Positions 53,804-64,000 of a DNA stretch of 64,000 nucleotides are shown one piece after another (positions within the stretch are counted from its first letter, which is position 1; each line of letters begins with the position of its first letter). This DNA is from Hirsutella rhossiliensis (Eukaryota > Ascomycota > Sordariomycetes > Hypocreales > Ophiocordycipitaceae), in contig NW_025408671.1 of assembly GCF_020360975.1 (NCBI RefSeq), positions 4,030,001 to 4,094,000 on the forward strand, written 5' to 3'. Both the position numbers and the translations under genes were made by a program. Under the pieces are notes generated by a model. That model ran no database searches. It was given only the letters and a program-made list of their open reading frames with translations, and was not told the origin of the DNA.

Positions 53804-55657
53804 TCAAGCTTCGATTGCGTCACACGCGGCACTTGAAACGGGCGGGGCCGAGGCGGCATCCTGGCAACGCGGCTTGTCGAGAGTACCGGGGGTGAGGGGC
53901 GGCGACCCGGCGATTGCCTCGGCGGCTTTGCTGTCGCTCGACGCGCATTTAAACACGAGGCTGTCGGCCGAGCTTCGACGCTCGGGCCGCAGCGGCGGAA
54001 GAGAACACGCAGCGTCGGCCTCTAGCTGGACCGACGACTCAGGTAGGCGTTTCCGGCCCGCACCGCTGCCTGGGATGTTCTTGCCAGCCTTGAAGGTCTG
54101 CATGACGGTAATCTTGGGCGGCGGCAATTTGGCCTTTGCGGGCCGGTTGGTCTTGCGAGAACGAGGCTTGGACCCCTTGGCGGGCTGTTGATCGGCGTAG
54201 GCATCAATCTTGTTGCCAAAAGTAATCTTGGTCTGATTGGACTTGAACGCGAGCTTCTTGGAGGAAACGGGCGGGCTCGGGCGTGGCGTCGGAATGGTCT
54301 GGATTGCCTCGACTTGTCTTGGCTTGGCATCGAGCTGGATCTCGGCGTCTGACTTGGTTGGGCTGGATGGAATGCTAATCTCGATGCTGCTCTTCCGCAG
54401 ACTCTCGAGCTTCTCGGCGTACTGCTCTTGCGACACGAGGTAGTCGTCGCCAATCTCGCAGTCAAAGGGTGGCAGGGCAGCCAGCCTAGCCACGTTGTCG
54501 CACCTGGAGCGCACAACGAGATCCCAACAGTCCTTGAAATCTGCCCCCTTAGGCTCGGGGTCGATATTGATCCAGGCTGTGAAGCCATCCTTTCGTCCCC
54601 GAGCGACTTGGCACATCTCCTTGACGAGCCGACGTGTGCCGGGAACCTTAAGGGTGGTGCCGACGACAATGACGGCATCGGGGCGAGTCTTGAGGTCGGC
54701 CTTGGCCACGTTGCCAATCGCCTCCTCGTCCGGGTTGAACTCGTTGTAGAGGACAAATCTGGGCCGTAAGCGGCCGATTCCGTGGCTGCGCTTGCCGGCA
54801 AAGGCTGTGCGCACCTGATCTCGCTCTTTGCACATTTCGCACAGGGGGGCTTCGGGCCCATCGAAGAGATCACCGTTGAAGGGCTGCAGGTCACCACACT
54901 TTGTGCACACCATCTTCTGGAGGCCGCCGTGGAGCTGAATGGTGGGGGGCCAGGGACCCTTGGGCTCGAGGGGCACGGCGGTAGCGAGTGGCTCCATGGA
55001 GGTGTCGATGCAGTCGATGTTTTGCGAATATAGCCGCAGCAAGCGTCCTTCCTTGGCGAGAGAGGCGAGCAGGTGGTGGAAGGGGGTCGGGGAAGCACCC
55101 TTGGTTAGATGGGCCATTTCCCTGACCATGGTGTGAAAGGATTGTGTCGAGGAATCGTGCTTGTAGACGGAGGCGTCGAAGAGGTGCTTGCCCGAGGCCT
55201 TTAGTTTGTGCTGACTTTTAGCCGTAGCGAAGAGTCCGGTCGAGGAGCGAAAGTCGGGTATGCCGGCCGAGACGGAGATTCCGGCGCCGGCGATGACGAC
55301 GATTTTCTTCTTCTTCCTGAGGGCGGACAGCAATCGTTGCAGATGAAAATTGTCCTCGTGGGTGGCCTCCTCGTTGGGCTTGGCCAGATCCAGATAGGCG
55401 GTGCTGCGGACTCTCGGGGGCGCCAGCCTCCGCTTCTTTGTTGGTCGCGGGCTGTCGTCAGCAATGGGGTCGCCGAGCTTGATGGGCGACTGTGTGCCCG
55501 AGACGGTGGACGAGGACATTGGCGAGGGATAGCGATCCGCGGCATCGGGCTGGACGACGGGAGAGCTGGGCAGGGAGGGCGTGTTTGAAAGCCTAGTGAG
55601 CGGCGACGAGGCCGAAGAGGCCAGGCGCGAGGACAAGGGACTCGAACTGCTGTCCAT
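53804..55657 (-). CDS. HST4: Sirtuin of the HST3/HST4 class (NAD-dependent histone deacetylase)
   Basis: A single 617-codon frame. A Ser/Pro-rich N-terminus (about 90 residues) with PTKKRRLAPPR as candidate nuclear signal precedes the sirtuin domain. The domain has GAGISVSAGIPDFRS near residue 124, YSQNIDCID near 212, the catalytic His in LHGGL near 244, zinc Cys pairs CTKC near 252 and CEMC near 273, VVGTTLKVPG near 330 and WINIDPEPKG. The C-terminal 240 residues are low complexity with more basic stretches (RSRKTNRPAKAK). Hst3/Hst4 enzymes deacetylate histone H3 Lys56 and protect genome stability. Choosing between Hst3 and Hst4 is not possible in a filamentous fungus, so the symbol marks the class. 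Confidence 0.9.
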   Translation of the reverse strand: MDSSSSPLSSRLASSASSPLTRLSNTPSLPSSPVVQPDAADRYPSPMSSSTVSGTQSPIKLGDPIADDSPRPTKKRRLAPPRVRSTAYLDLAKPNEEATHEDNFHLQRLLSALRKKKKIVVIAGAGISVSAGIPDFRSSTGLFATAKSQHKLKASGKHLFDASVYKHDSSTQSFHTMVREMAHLTKGASPTPFHHLLASLAKEGRLLRLYSQNIDCIDTSMEPLATAVPLEPKGPWPPTIQLHGGLQKMVCTKCGDLQPFNGDLFDGPEAPLCEMCKERDQVRTAFAGKRSHGIGRLRPRFVLYNEFNPDEEAIGNVAKADLKTRPDAVIVVGTTLKVPGTRRLVKEMCQVARGRKDGFTAWINIDPEPKGADFKDCWDLVVRSRCDNVARLAALPPFDCEIGDDYLVSQEQYAEKLESLRKSSIEISIPSSPTKSDAEIQLDAKPRQVEAIQTIPTPRPSPPVSSKKLAFKSNQTKITFGNKIDAYADQQPAKGSKPRSRKTNRPAKAKLPPPKITVMQTFKAGKNIPGSGAGRKRLPESSVQLEADAACSLPPLRPERRSSADSLVFKCASSDSKAAEAIAGSPPLTPGTLDKPRCQDAASAPPVSSAACDAIEA

Positions 55658-57307
55658 TGTATCCGGGGGTCGGGGTGGACGGGAGTCGTCACGGGCAGGA
55701 GCGAAAGCAGCTGTGAAGGGAGGAAAGAAGCGAAGCAGGCCGGTGAGCGTCTTCTAGACCATGGCGAGCCAAGGGATGCGTCGTTTTTCCGCGGTTTCCC
55801 AGCCAAGAGTCGGGTCGAGTTGACGGGATGGATTGAAAGTGTGCTTCAGTGGGGGAGAATGGAGGCGCTTGATTTGGTGGTTCTTTTTTTTCTCTCCTTT
55901 TCTCCTCCACCTCGAACGAGAAGCGGCGTGCGAGCAAGAGTGGGCTCGTTGCGTGTGGCGGCGTCGCGCGTCGATTTGGAGTCTTGTGTGATGTTTTAAT
56001 TGCAAATAGCGAAAAGCTGATATGTGCGTCGCGTAGAGGCGAGCAAGAGCGGCCAAGGAGTGAGAACAGAGGGGGAAAGGAGGGCGCTTGGAAGAGAGCG
56101 CGGGGAGCAAAGTGAGGGAAAGAGAGGTTGAAGGTTGGAGGTCGGCAAGCGGAGGCGGTCGGCAGGGGCGAGGGAAGGAGCGGGAGACGGCGGAAGGCAC
56201 CTAGAAAGGGGAGTCGGCGGTACCACTTTCCTTTTTAGCGGCTGTCGCAGAATGAGCGACTGACGAAGACCGCCGGCGGATTGCACAGACGGACGGACTG
56301 CGCTGCACAGGCCGATGGGGAATCCTTGCTTATCTATCCTGAGCAGTCGGGCTTTCCTTCTCGATGTTTTCGTGTTTATTTCTCCGAGCTGAACCGCCGT
56401 CATCTTGCTTGTTATTCTTGTTGTGTGCGTCCATGCGCCGTCCACTCTGAGTGATAACGCTCACAGTGCCGAGTACTGGCCTGCAAGTACCCCCTGTTTA
56501 TTAAGCTGCCGCTCTCCTCGCATCCTGGAGCGAGAGCGTTGCCATTGCCGCTAGCCTGGCCCGGCGCTCTCGCTGGCAATTCGACGGCCACGGCTTTGCT
56601 CGTTGAATCGGTATTGTTGGGGCACATGGTTTGGTTTGTGGTGCTGGTGGAGAATAAGATGTGGTGATGCTTGCTTAGTCCACCAATACGTACGGTCAGA
56701 ATTCCTCGTCTCCTATCCCATTCCACTAAATGCCTCTTCCCTTCTCTGCTCTAGGCCCAGTAGCATGAGACGTAATAGGGGGTATCCTCTTCAGCGAGGC
56801 ATCTCGTTTCCAACGCAAGCACAATCGGTTTGCAAAACGTCGACACCAAAAGGAAAAAAGCTGTAAATTGGAAGGTACGTACCCCACAATCCCGTGCGGG
56901 GAGGGCCAAATGTGGTTTAATTATCCAGCAATCTTTTAGAGCTTGCAGGCGCCCTAGATCATACCCGAAACAACAAATTGACTCGCGCCCAATCCGCACT
57001 GCAGCTTACGACATCATGCTCTCGTTAGGTCGCCTCCCCGCGGAAGCTCAGTTTCAATTAGACCAGACAAGATGCAACGGACACAGCCAGGTAATCGATA
57101 CCTCCATCTTCACAGGATCTGCAGGTACCTTGCCGTACAGTGCACTTTTCAGTTGGTTTCCCTGGAAACCGTCCACCGTGGGGCCGCCCCACTTCTTTCC
57201 ACGCGGGAGACTGCAGTGGATCCGCATGCATCCAACGCCATTCCTGATTCGTCAGTCAGACTATTAGGGTACCTCATACTGTACAAGCTGCGACTTCAGC
57301 TTCTTCT
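55658..57307. other. Intergenic between two minus genes
   Basis: The plus strand from about 55,660 to 56,230 is purine-rich, so the sirtuin leader on the minus strand is pyrimidine-rich. No gene supported. Poly-T/C tracts fit a long leader or promoter. Confidence 0.55.
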
Positions 57308-58993
57308 TCACATCTTCTGTCGGGCCCGGTCCGCCTTGGCCTCAGTCGTGACGGACAAGAGCTCCGTACCCCCGGCCCCGTCGCCTCCCTTGCCTCGGTC
57401 GCTGCCGTTCCTCGATATCAGCTCCATGCCCAGGACACCCGTTGCCATGCCCGCCAGGTGCGAGGCCAGGTCGACCTGCAACCGCGCCGTCGTCCCCAGG
57501 CTCGCCAACTGCATCGCCACCAGCAGGGCCAGGAACACGATGCCATGCACCCCGTCGCGCGGCAAGCCAAACATGCGGAACCCGTCGTTCCGGTGCTCCC
57601 AGAAGTAGGCCGAGCACAGCCCCAGCGTCGCCCCCGAGGCCCCCAACGACGTCACCGTCAGCCAGCCTCGTAGCGTGTACGTCGCCAGGCTGCCCAGAAA
57701 GCCCACGGCGCCGCAGCCCACGTACAGCGTCAGGAACTCGGCACGCCCCATCTCCTCGTGCAGCCGCGTGCCCACCAGCCACAGCGGCACCATATTGATC
57801 AACATGTGCCGGAGCGACTTGTGCGAGAAGGGCGCCGTGAAGAGCGTCGCGGGCTTGACCGTCGCCACCACAAAGATCATGTACCGGTTGAAGAGCGACC
57901 ACAGCGGCGGCACCCTCCACCCCAGCCAGATGAGCGCGTTGACGGCTATGAGGGCTCCCACCGTGGCTTGCGACGCCGGAATGTCCCGCAGCAGCCTGAA
58001 CCGCGGCATTGGCTCCTCGTACACGGTGCACACGGCCGCCAGAAAGCCCAGCACCAGCACCACCGCCGTTGCCGACGGCAGGATGCGTTCCCAGGCCTTC
58101 ATCTCGGGCGGCGCCTCCAGGTCCGACTGTGCCTCCTTGTGGTACTCGGCAATCATCGGGTTCGTAGGCAGGCGCGTCTGCTCTTGTGCCTCGGCAAGGG
58201 GCCCAGCGACCTCTTCTTCTTCCTCAGCGCGCTGCCGCTCTTCCCCGAGGGCCTTTTCCTTGGCCTTTCGCTTGGCAATGTTGCGTGCCCGGATCTCGTC
58301 GAGCATGCTGCGGCCGTAGACCGGGTCCGGTTTGTAGGCTGTCGCCGAGGCTTCCCCAATATCTTTGGCCTCGCCCACCCTCTTTTTGTTCTTCTGTATC
58401 TCCTGTTCCAGCTGCTGCTCCCGCTCCAACTGCTCCAGCTCGTCCTCGGCCCTCAGTCCGGCATTGACAACCTCGTCGACCGGCACCGTCTTGCGCAGGT
58501 AGGCGAGCCCCGCGGCCACCTGCTCGGGGGTAAACTGCGCCGTGTGGATGGCAAAGGCCGGATCCTCGAGGGTCCCAGCGACTCTTCGTCCGTGTAGGAT
58601 CCGCAGCAGCTCATTAGCCTCTTGGGCACTCAAGCCCGGTCCGAATATCTCCTTGGTCTGCGACAGCCCCAGCTCCCTGCCGCCAAACGCAAGGCCGTGT
58701 TGGTCGCGATAGCTCCGCGGCAGGTCCTCGTATGCGCGCACGATCTTTGCCGAGGAGAAGATAGTTCGATGGGGGCCGAGACGATGGCTAGCGGGGGCGT
58801 GCGTCGGCACCTTGGAGGCATGCCACCTACCGCGGCGGAGGGCATGGGGCGTCCGGGCCTGGCACGCGCGGGCGGTGGAGAGCCATCGCGAGGGCGCCGT
58901 CGACAGCAGAGACGGGGCTGGCAGTCCCCTGGGTGCGAGGCCGGACCTCAGCAGCGCGCGCGAGGCATTGGGGCAGAAGAGGAGGCTGCCCAT
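57308..58993 (-). CDS. PCP1: Mitochondrial rhomboid-type intramembrane serine protease
   Basis: A single 561-codon frame. The Arg-rich, acid-free first 60 residues look like a mitochondrial targeting sequence. A charged coiled-coil-like stretch follows (EDELEQLEREQQLEQE near 185 and KRKAKEKALGEERQ near 240). Membrane segments start near residue 307 (ATAVVLVLGFLAAVCTVY). The rhomboid core has HMLINMVPLWLVG, the catalytic Ser in GASGATLG near 453 and the catalytic His in DLASHLAGMATG near 509. In yeast Pcp1 and human PARL this enzyme cleaves inner-membrane proteins. The pair Ser/His and the topology support activity. The substrate is not known here. Confidence 0.92.
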   Translation of the reverse strand: MGSLLFCPNASRALLRSGLAPRGLPAPSLLSTAPSRWLSTARACQARTPHALRRGRWHASKVPTHAPASHRLGPHRTIFSSAKIVRAYEDLPRSYRDQHGLAFGGRELGLSQTKEIFGPGLSAQEANELLRILHGRRVAGTLEDPAFAIHTAQFTPEQVAAGLAYLRKTVPVDEVVNAGLRAEDELEQLEREQQLEQEIQKNKKRVGEAKDIGEASATAYKPDPVYGRSMLDEIRARNIAKRKAKEKALGEERQRAEEEEEVAGPLAEAQEQTRLPTNPMIAEYHKEAQSDLEAPPEMKAWERILPSATAVVLVLGFLAAVCTVYEEPMPRFRLLRDIPASQATVGALIAVNALIWLGWRVPPLWSLFNRYMIFVVATVKPATLFTAPFSHKSLRHMLINMVPLWLVGTRLHEEMGRAEFLTLYVGCGAVGFLGSLATYTLRGWLTVTSLGASGATLGLCSAYFWEHRNDGFRMFGLPRDGVHGIVFLALLVAMQLASLGTTARLQVDLASHLAGMATGVLGMELISRNGSDRGKGGDGAGGTELLSVTTEAKADRARQKM

Positions 58994-59383
58994 TGCTGGC
59001 AGAGCCGTGCCAAGGCTGACTGGTGGGCGCGTGGGTGGTAGCCCTGCGGATTATCGAAGCGGGCGGGTAGATGAGCTCGGTCCGGCGTCGATGTCGACGC
59101 TGGGTGGTGACCGTTTTTTTTTTGGCCTGTCCAATGAAGCGGAAGCCGATACGCAAGGCTGCGAGGTCGGTACCTGGCTTGAGGTATGTACCTAGACGGC
59201 CACCTCAGATCTCCACTCTTGCGTAAGCAGTCCCTGCAACATCAGAAAGGCTCCCCTCGCATCAGCCTTCCGCCCCATCGTCCTCGCCCTCAAGCCAGCA
59301 CTCAACCAGGGCCACAAGACACTCCTCCCCCGCGCGCCCTTTTGCCCACGAGAGGCCCCTCGTGCCCTCCCCCAACGCCCACC
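58994..59383. other. Short divergent intergenic region
   Basis: 390 bases between the start codons of the rhomboid gene (minus) and the gene at 59384 (plus), probably holding both promoters. A T10 or A10-type run lies near 59,113-59,122. Confidence 0.6.
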
Positions 59384-60007
59384 ATGTCCTCGGCCGACAC
59401 GCGCCCCATCTCGCCCGCCCGCTTCGCCGCCGCCCTCAAGGACCTCTCCCCCAGCATGCTGCACCTCAAGGCCCTGGAGATCCGCAACTCGGTCGCCCAC
59501 CTGCAGTACTCCAACGACCAGCTCAGGCCCTTTGCCGAGGGCTCCGTTGCCCCCACCACCGACGAGAGCACCAGCGGTGGTGGCCAGCCGGACCAGGACT
59601 GCGTCGACGCCATCCGCGAAAACGAAGTCGTCATCGACCGCATGGCCGAGCGCGTCGCCCTCATCCGCGCTGAGGTCGAGCAGCGCGGCTTGAGCTGGGC
59701 CGAGTTCCAGGACGTGGACGAGCGGCGGGATATGGCCGAGGCCAAGCAGGCCAACGGCGACGGCGGCGCCGCCCGTGACGCGCCGGAGACGGGTCGACAT
59801 GCGGCCTGGTCCGACGGCACCTTTCAGACGGGGTCGATACGCGGTGGCCAGGTCCACCTCGACGGCCCGCCGGGCGCACAGGCCGGGACGGCCGGGGGCA
59901 GCCTGTCTGACGAGCAGCTGAGACAAGCCGTCGAGGAGCAACTACGCAACCTGGGGCATGATGACGATGGCGGCGGCGATGACGGCGATGGCGGCGTTCA
60001 TCTTTGA
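59384..60007 (+). CDS. Uncharacterised fungal protein with a helical N-terminal domain
   Basis: A single 207-codon frame from ATG 59384 (context caccATG). The first 115 residues look conserved and helical: RPISPARFAAALKDLSPSM, then LKALEIRNSVAHLQYSNDQL and DAIRENEVVIDRMAERVAL, ending RGLSWAEFQ. The C-terminal half is Gly/Asp-rich and low complexity, ending in an acidic Gly run (DDDGGGDDGDGG). The alternation of hydrophobic and charged residues suggests a coiled coil. I do not recognise a named family or function. Upstream open codons start from GTG/CTG only. Confidence 0.75.
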   Translation: MSSADTRPISPARFAAALKDLSPSMLHLKALEIRNSVAHLQYSNDQLRPFAEGSVAPTTDESTSGGGQPDQDCVDAIRENEVVIDRMAERVALIRAEVEQRGLSWAEFQDVDERRDMAEAKQANGDGGAARDAPETGRHAAWSDGTFQTGSIRGGQVHLDGPPGAQAGTAGGSLSDEQLRQAVEEQLRNLGHDDDGGGDDGDGGVHL

Positions 60008-60547
60008 ACAAGGACGAGTTTGCAACCGCGGGGCACAGCAGCATGGACGGCGTTATCGGGAAACATGACGCCATGTACCGGGTACATATTTGATTTCGGC
60101 GACTATCAATACCCATTTCCTCCCGCACACGGCTGTCGGACACGACACGCAGTCACCACGATGATACGGTGCGAATGATGGATACAGTAGAGGGTGGGTG
60201 TGAGGGGCTTCTCTCCAGGCGCAAGCGTTGATGCTCTTCTTTTTGGCTTGCCGCGACTCGGGAGGAGAAAGAAAAGAAGAATGATGAAGCCCTCGATGCG
60301 ATGGCGCAGCGGGCTGGTGATTTCGCCTGTCCCTTTTTGTTTGACCAAAAGAAATAATGATGAAAAAACCGCTGTCTGGCGCCGCGCCCATGAATCCGAT
60401 GGTAAAACAAACCCATAAAAACACCCGGCATGCTCCCCTAAAGCAGAAAAGAACGAGACTCGAAAGACAAGGGATGGAGAGAAGAAAATAAAAATCAAAG
60501 ACGCGACGCTGTATGTCTAGAAATGAAAGATTCGTTTCGGACGCCGG
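60008..60547. other. Intergenic between convergent genes
   Basis: 3' flanks of the genes at 60007 (plus) and 60548 (minus). No gene supported. Confidence 0.6.
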
Positions 60548-61768
60548 CTACTCCGTGTCGTCGCCGACGGGCGAGTTTGCCCAGGTCGTGGTCCTGTTCC
60601 TCCGCGACTTTTGTCGTTTGGTGGATTTTCGCGACATGGTCTGGCCACCTTCGCCGGCGTCCATGCTGGGAATCGTCTCCAGCTTCGGCCGGCGCGCGGC
60701 TCGTGTCGAACCGCTCGTGGAGCGGCTGGCCACGTCGGTGATGTGCGGCTGGGTAGCGCCCTCCTCGTCGTCCGAGTCGAGACCGTGGTGGGCGGGGCGC
60801 GGGCGCCGTCGGCTCTTCTTGCGCCTGTCAAAGGGGTTCTCTTGCGAGTCGTCGGATTCGTTGAGCGACAGGCTCCGGCTGCGCGCGTAGTTCGTGGAGC
60901 GCCGGCTCCGGGGTCGGAAGAGGGACTCGATCAGCTCCCTCTCGGTCGGGTTGCTCTCCTTCCTCGACCGCTCCTGTGCCAGCTTGTCCTGCAGCGCGCG
61001 GCCGGCCTGAGTCTCGTCGGAACCCATTGTCCTCCCGCTCGACTTGCTCCCGCTGCTGACGGCGCGCGAGACGGGGACTTTGCCCTCCATGATCTTGGCC
61101 GGTGGGGGCGGCTGGAGCATCCACTTGCGCGCGTCGCGGTGGGGGGGTTTGCTGCTGACGACGGGGGGGTGGTAGTCGTTGACGGGGGGGTTCCTGGGGG
61201 AAAAGTAAAAGTCGTGACGCTCTTGATCCGTCACCTCCTTATCGATGCCGAGGGTGGCATCGATGAGCCTGCCGGCCGAGTCACGGGCCTTGGAGAAGGC
61301 GTCCATGAGCCTTGTGCCTGAGGCACCAAACTGACCCCACAGCTCCTCGTCCTCGCGCTGGTAGCCGCGTCGCGTGTTCCAGTCATCGGAGACGGCGTCG
61401 TCCTCGGGCATGGTGGACGGGCTGTCGCCAAAGTTTGTGCGGCTGTCGCCCATGGCGGTGTGCTCCGACATGCTCGGGATGCTGCTACTCTCCCTGCCGG
61501 AGCTGGTGAGGCCGCGCTGGCTCGAGTTCTTGCTGACGGCCTTCTTGGGCAGGCTGGGGCCCATGCTAATCTCGTCCTGCCAGTATGGGTTCGTGTTGAA
61601 GGGTGAGGGGTGGCGGTAGAGGCCGGGCTGCTCCGTCTCGAGCTTTGCCTTTTCCTGCCTCTCCTTCTTGGCCTGGCCCTTGGCCTTTTGGCGGTGGCGG
61701 ACCTTTGCACATGGCGTGCAGGCGACCAAGTAGAAGACGGCCGACTGGACGGCGACAGGGAAGGACAT
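60548..61768 (-). CDS. Uncharacterised fungal Ser/Arg-rich protein
   Basis: 406 residues from the first ATG (61768); the frame extends upstream only from a TTG. The start MSFPVAVQSAVFYLVACTPCAKV resembles a short membrane anchor or signal with a Cys pair, followed by a basic helix (RHRQKAKGQAKKERQEKA). A conserved-looking block PSPFNTNPYWQDEI follows, then Ser-rich disordered sequence. Near residue 150-190 lies WGQFGASGTRLMDAFSKARDSAG, which looks amphipathic. The C-terminus has basic clusters (RRKKSRRRPRP, KRQKSRRNR). A palmitoylated or membrane-linked regulator is conceivable, but I do not know the function. Confidence 0.7.
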   Translation of the reverse strand: MSFPVAVQSAVFYLVACTPCAKVRHRQKAKGQAKKERQEKAKLETEQPGLYRHPSPFNTNPYWQDEISMGPSLPKKAVSKNSSQRGLTSSGRESSSIPSMSEHTAMGDSRTNFGDSPSTMPEDDAVSDDWNTRRGYQREDEELWGQFGASGTRLMDAFSKARDSAGRLIDATLGIDKEVTDQERHDFYFSPRNPPVNDYHPPVVSSKPPHRDARKWMLQPPPPAKIMEGKVPVSRAVSSGSKSSGRTMGSDETQAGRALQDKLAQERSRKESNPTERELIESLFRPRSRRSTNYARSRSLSLNESDDSQENPFDRRKKSRRRPRPAHHGLDSDDEEGATQPHITDVASRSTSGSTRAARRPKLETIPSMDAGEGGQTMSRKSTKRQKSRRNRTTTWANSPVGDDTE

Positions 61769-62597
61769 AGCGTCTGCTGTTCTAACGCCGCATCCAGGAT
61801 GCCCTCGGGGATTGGCTGCGGACAAGGCGCGGGGACATGGGAGTGAATTGTGCGGGACACCGGCAGCGACGGTACCACGGCAGTCGGCGCAGGCGGGACG
61901 GAGACTGGCAGAGCAGCCCTTCGGAGGTGGCGGGCGAGGCAGCCGGGGATGGAGAGGAGGCCGGCGCAGGCAGCCAGATAAAGCGGCGGGTGGTGGCAGG
62001 CGTCTTGGGCAGGCGTCTTGGGCGGGCGGCCGGGCGGGTTGGAATGGAATTCGCAGATCGAGGAGTGTGTCGAGGGGGCGTTGTTGGTTCGGGACAAAGG
62101 GTCAATCGGGAAAGGGGGGCGTCTGTTCTAAACCCAAAGGATGTCTGAGATGCGGCACCCGAGGGCCGTTCATGGATGAGATTTGCGGGGGCCGAGTCGG
62201 AGTCGAGGTCGACGGAAGAGAGGAGCGAGAGGTGACGGCGAGAGAAGGAGAATAAGGGACGACGGAGATGGATTGATGAAGCAGGGAAATCAACCATCCG
62301 GGCAGAGAGCGAGAGAGAGAGAGGGTCGAAACGGGAGGCGGAGCTGGCTGGGGCTGTTTTTCTTGTACCCTGAACATGTACTGTACCTACGCTGCATCTT
62401 GACGTTACCTGCATCAGGTTGAGGCGAGCTGCGTACCGACTCTCGTGCTGTACTAACAGTTGTTGCAATGAGGGCCAGCCTCGCCCCGGTAGCCCAGTAC
62501 CTCGAATCTGCTCTCGGATTCAACCTTGGTTCCCCCACCCCCCCTTTTCCCCTCCTCCCCAGTTCCTCGGGGGCTCTAGCAGGAGCCTCCCTGACAC

Positions 62598-62644
62598 TGT
62601 ACATGCCACTATACATGCCACTGTACATGCCACTGTACATGCTG
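62598..62644. repeat. 12-bp tandem repeat
   Basis: Four copies of a unit reading TGTACATGCCAC with a single substitution in the second copy. Confidence 0.85.
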
Positions 62645-63049
62645 CCCCTACAAACACGGTACAGTACAGGCAGGCCGCCGCCAGGCATCTCCCCGGACCG
62701 CTGGATGCTCTAAAAAAAGGTCGCGTCGGATAACTACACGGGTGACGGGGTTGGGCCTTGAGATCGCCATCCGGCTGCAGCTTCGCATCGGAGTGCAGCA
62801 ATGTATCCATACCTGATTCCTTTGCTGCCCCGTCAGCCACTTGCCGGGAGCGCATTTCTGTCTCCCTTGCACGTCAAAATATGTCTCGCTGAGCTTTGCC
62901 TTGGCAAGTCAGTACGTAGCAACTTTTATTTTGCTCCGCCTCAATTTCCCTGGGCCCAAGGTTCCCAAGAATCCATTGCGGCAATACCGTAACTTACGTG
63001 TCTAGATGAACGCATTTGCTTGACCGAAAACGCCAAGGCCTTCCCTGTC

Positions 63050-63096
63050 CCTCCCTGTCTGGTTTCCCTGTCTGGTCTCCCTGTCTGGTCTCCCTG
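63050..63096. repeat. 13-bp tandem repeat
   Basis: Three to four copies of TCCCTGTCTGGTC. Intergenic. Confidence 0.8.
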
Positions 63097-64000
63097 TAAT
63101 ATCACCGGGGCATGCCTGGGCTGGGCGACTCGAGGCAGCCCGCATGTTTCTCCAGCCGCGCGCCGCTGCATGCCATGCGGCTGCCGGCCGCGCCTGTCCA
63201 GCCCCTCGGGTCGGGAGCCGTGGATTTGGACAAGAGACGGCAGGCATAGATATACTCCGTCAGGGGTACGAGGGAAGAGGGTGGCGCCAAGCAAAGGGCT
63301 TGACTCCAATCAGTATGTATCCGTATATGTGAATGCCATCCGAGGACCACCCTCTGGAGCTCACGACGTCCCGCATTACCGGCCGTCATCTCGGCTTTCC
63401 AAGGGCCATGCCGCGCGAGTCGCCGCCATCAGCACAACCAGTCCCGGCGCATGCAATCAGCTGCTGTGTCCTGTGACAAGAAAAGGCGCAGAGCCCCCCA
63501 CAGCCGCCTGCAACCCCCCCAGCCGGCCAATCTCTCTCCATCTCCAGTGCTCCTGAGATTGGACGCGGTGGGCGGCGCCGCATTGGCCCCCCATGCGCTA
63601 AATGTACAGTCCATGTCGCCCGTACATGCACTGCCCACCGCCGCCGCGTTGCTCTATTTCCAGGTCATTTGCTGGTCCCAACCGCCTGCCCTTATCGTGG
63701 CTTGGGTGCAGTTGCATGTCCGAATCCGCCGTCTCGGGTCCCTTCTCGTCAAACGCGTCCCTGCACAGCTGTTCTCTCCTCGGGGCACTCTTCCGCACGG
63801 CGACGGCCATGCATCTACCTACAGTACAGTACATACAACAAGCTACACCTATAAACAGCACCCCCATCCGTAGGCCGTGGCTTTAGCTTTGTCATGCCCC
63901 TGGCTTCCCAATCTGTCGTCCGCCCAGATCCCTCCATCCTTGCTGCCTACCCTTGTGCCCACGTTTTATCCCCAACCGAGCTTTCTCTCTCGGAGCCACT

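Larger units (their letters stand above)
61769..64000. other. Right-end intergenic stretch
   Basis: 2.2 kb with no supported gene. The first part is the promoter and leader of the gene ending at 61768. It includes a 12-bp TACATGCCACTG repeat (62598-62644) and a 13-bp CCCTGTCTGGTC repeat (63050-63096). The window ends inside pyrimidine-rich sequence that could be the leader of a gene beyond the edge. Confidence 0.55.

Overview
The window is nuclear DNA from a filamentous ascomycete, most likely a Sordariomycete and plausibly Hypocreales. The reasons are short introns (about 45-95 nt) with GT...AG ends and CTGAC/CTAAC branch points, GC-rich third codon positions, genes on both strands without operons, an ascomycete-type laccase ending in DSGL, and intergenic TAGGTACC-type repeats. 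The genus call is inference. Gene models below were spliced by hand from the sequence.

Layout. 0.6-1.6 kb: penta-EF-hand protein. 5.5-7.2 kb: zinc-finger protein with a RING-like C-terminus. 7.9-9.2 kb: Tls1/C9orf78-type protein. 9.6-10.7 kb: unknown protein. 11.4-12.0 kb: acylphosphatase in five exons. 12.2-17.0 kb: divergent PRP16 helicase and PWP1. 20.8-21.7 kb: Ser-rich unknown. 23.5-34.4 kb: a secretory/metabolic stretch with a membrane-anchored NodB-type deacetylase, a laccase carrying a histidine-rich repeat extension, a small secreted protein, a P450 and a Cys/Met-type PLP enzyme. 35.0-41.9 kb: MTD1 and two fungal unknowns. 42.3-44.2 kb: a tRNA gene, a decayed methyltransferase and LSM6. 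46.2-48.8 kb: Rad60/Esc2-type SUMO-like protein and RPA12. 48.8-53.8 kb: a gene-poor, lower-GC island with two decayed genes, TAGGTACC repeats and a minisatellite. 53.8-61.8 kb: HST3/HST4-type sirtuin, mitochondrial rhomboid protease and two fungal unknowns. Both ends of the window are intergenic.

How the genes relate. Most are housekeeping nuclear genes: splicing (PRP16, LSM6, the Tls1 homologue), ribosome and Pol I functions (PWP1, RPA12) and genome stability (the Rad60 type, the HST type). They do not form a pathway cluster; only PRP16/PWP1 share a short divergent promoter. The 23-34 kb stretch looks most lineage-specific. Its most unusual member is a laccase whose secreted N-terminus carries a histidine cluster followed by ten tandem KKPQHKN heptads, joined to the enzyme by a GC-AG intron. 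Long intergenic stretches hold pyrimidine-rich leaders and simple repeats but no gene I can support.
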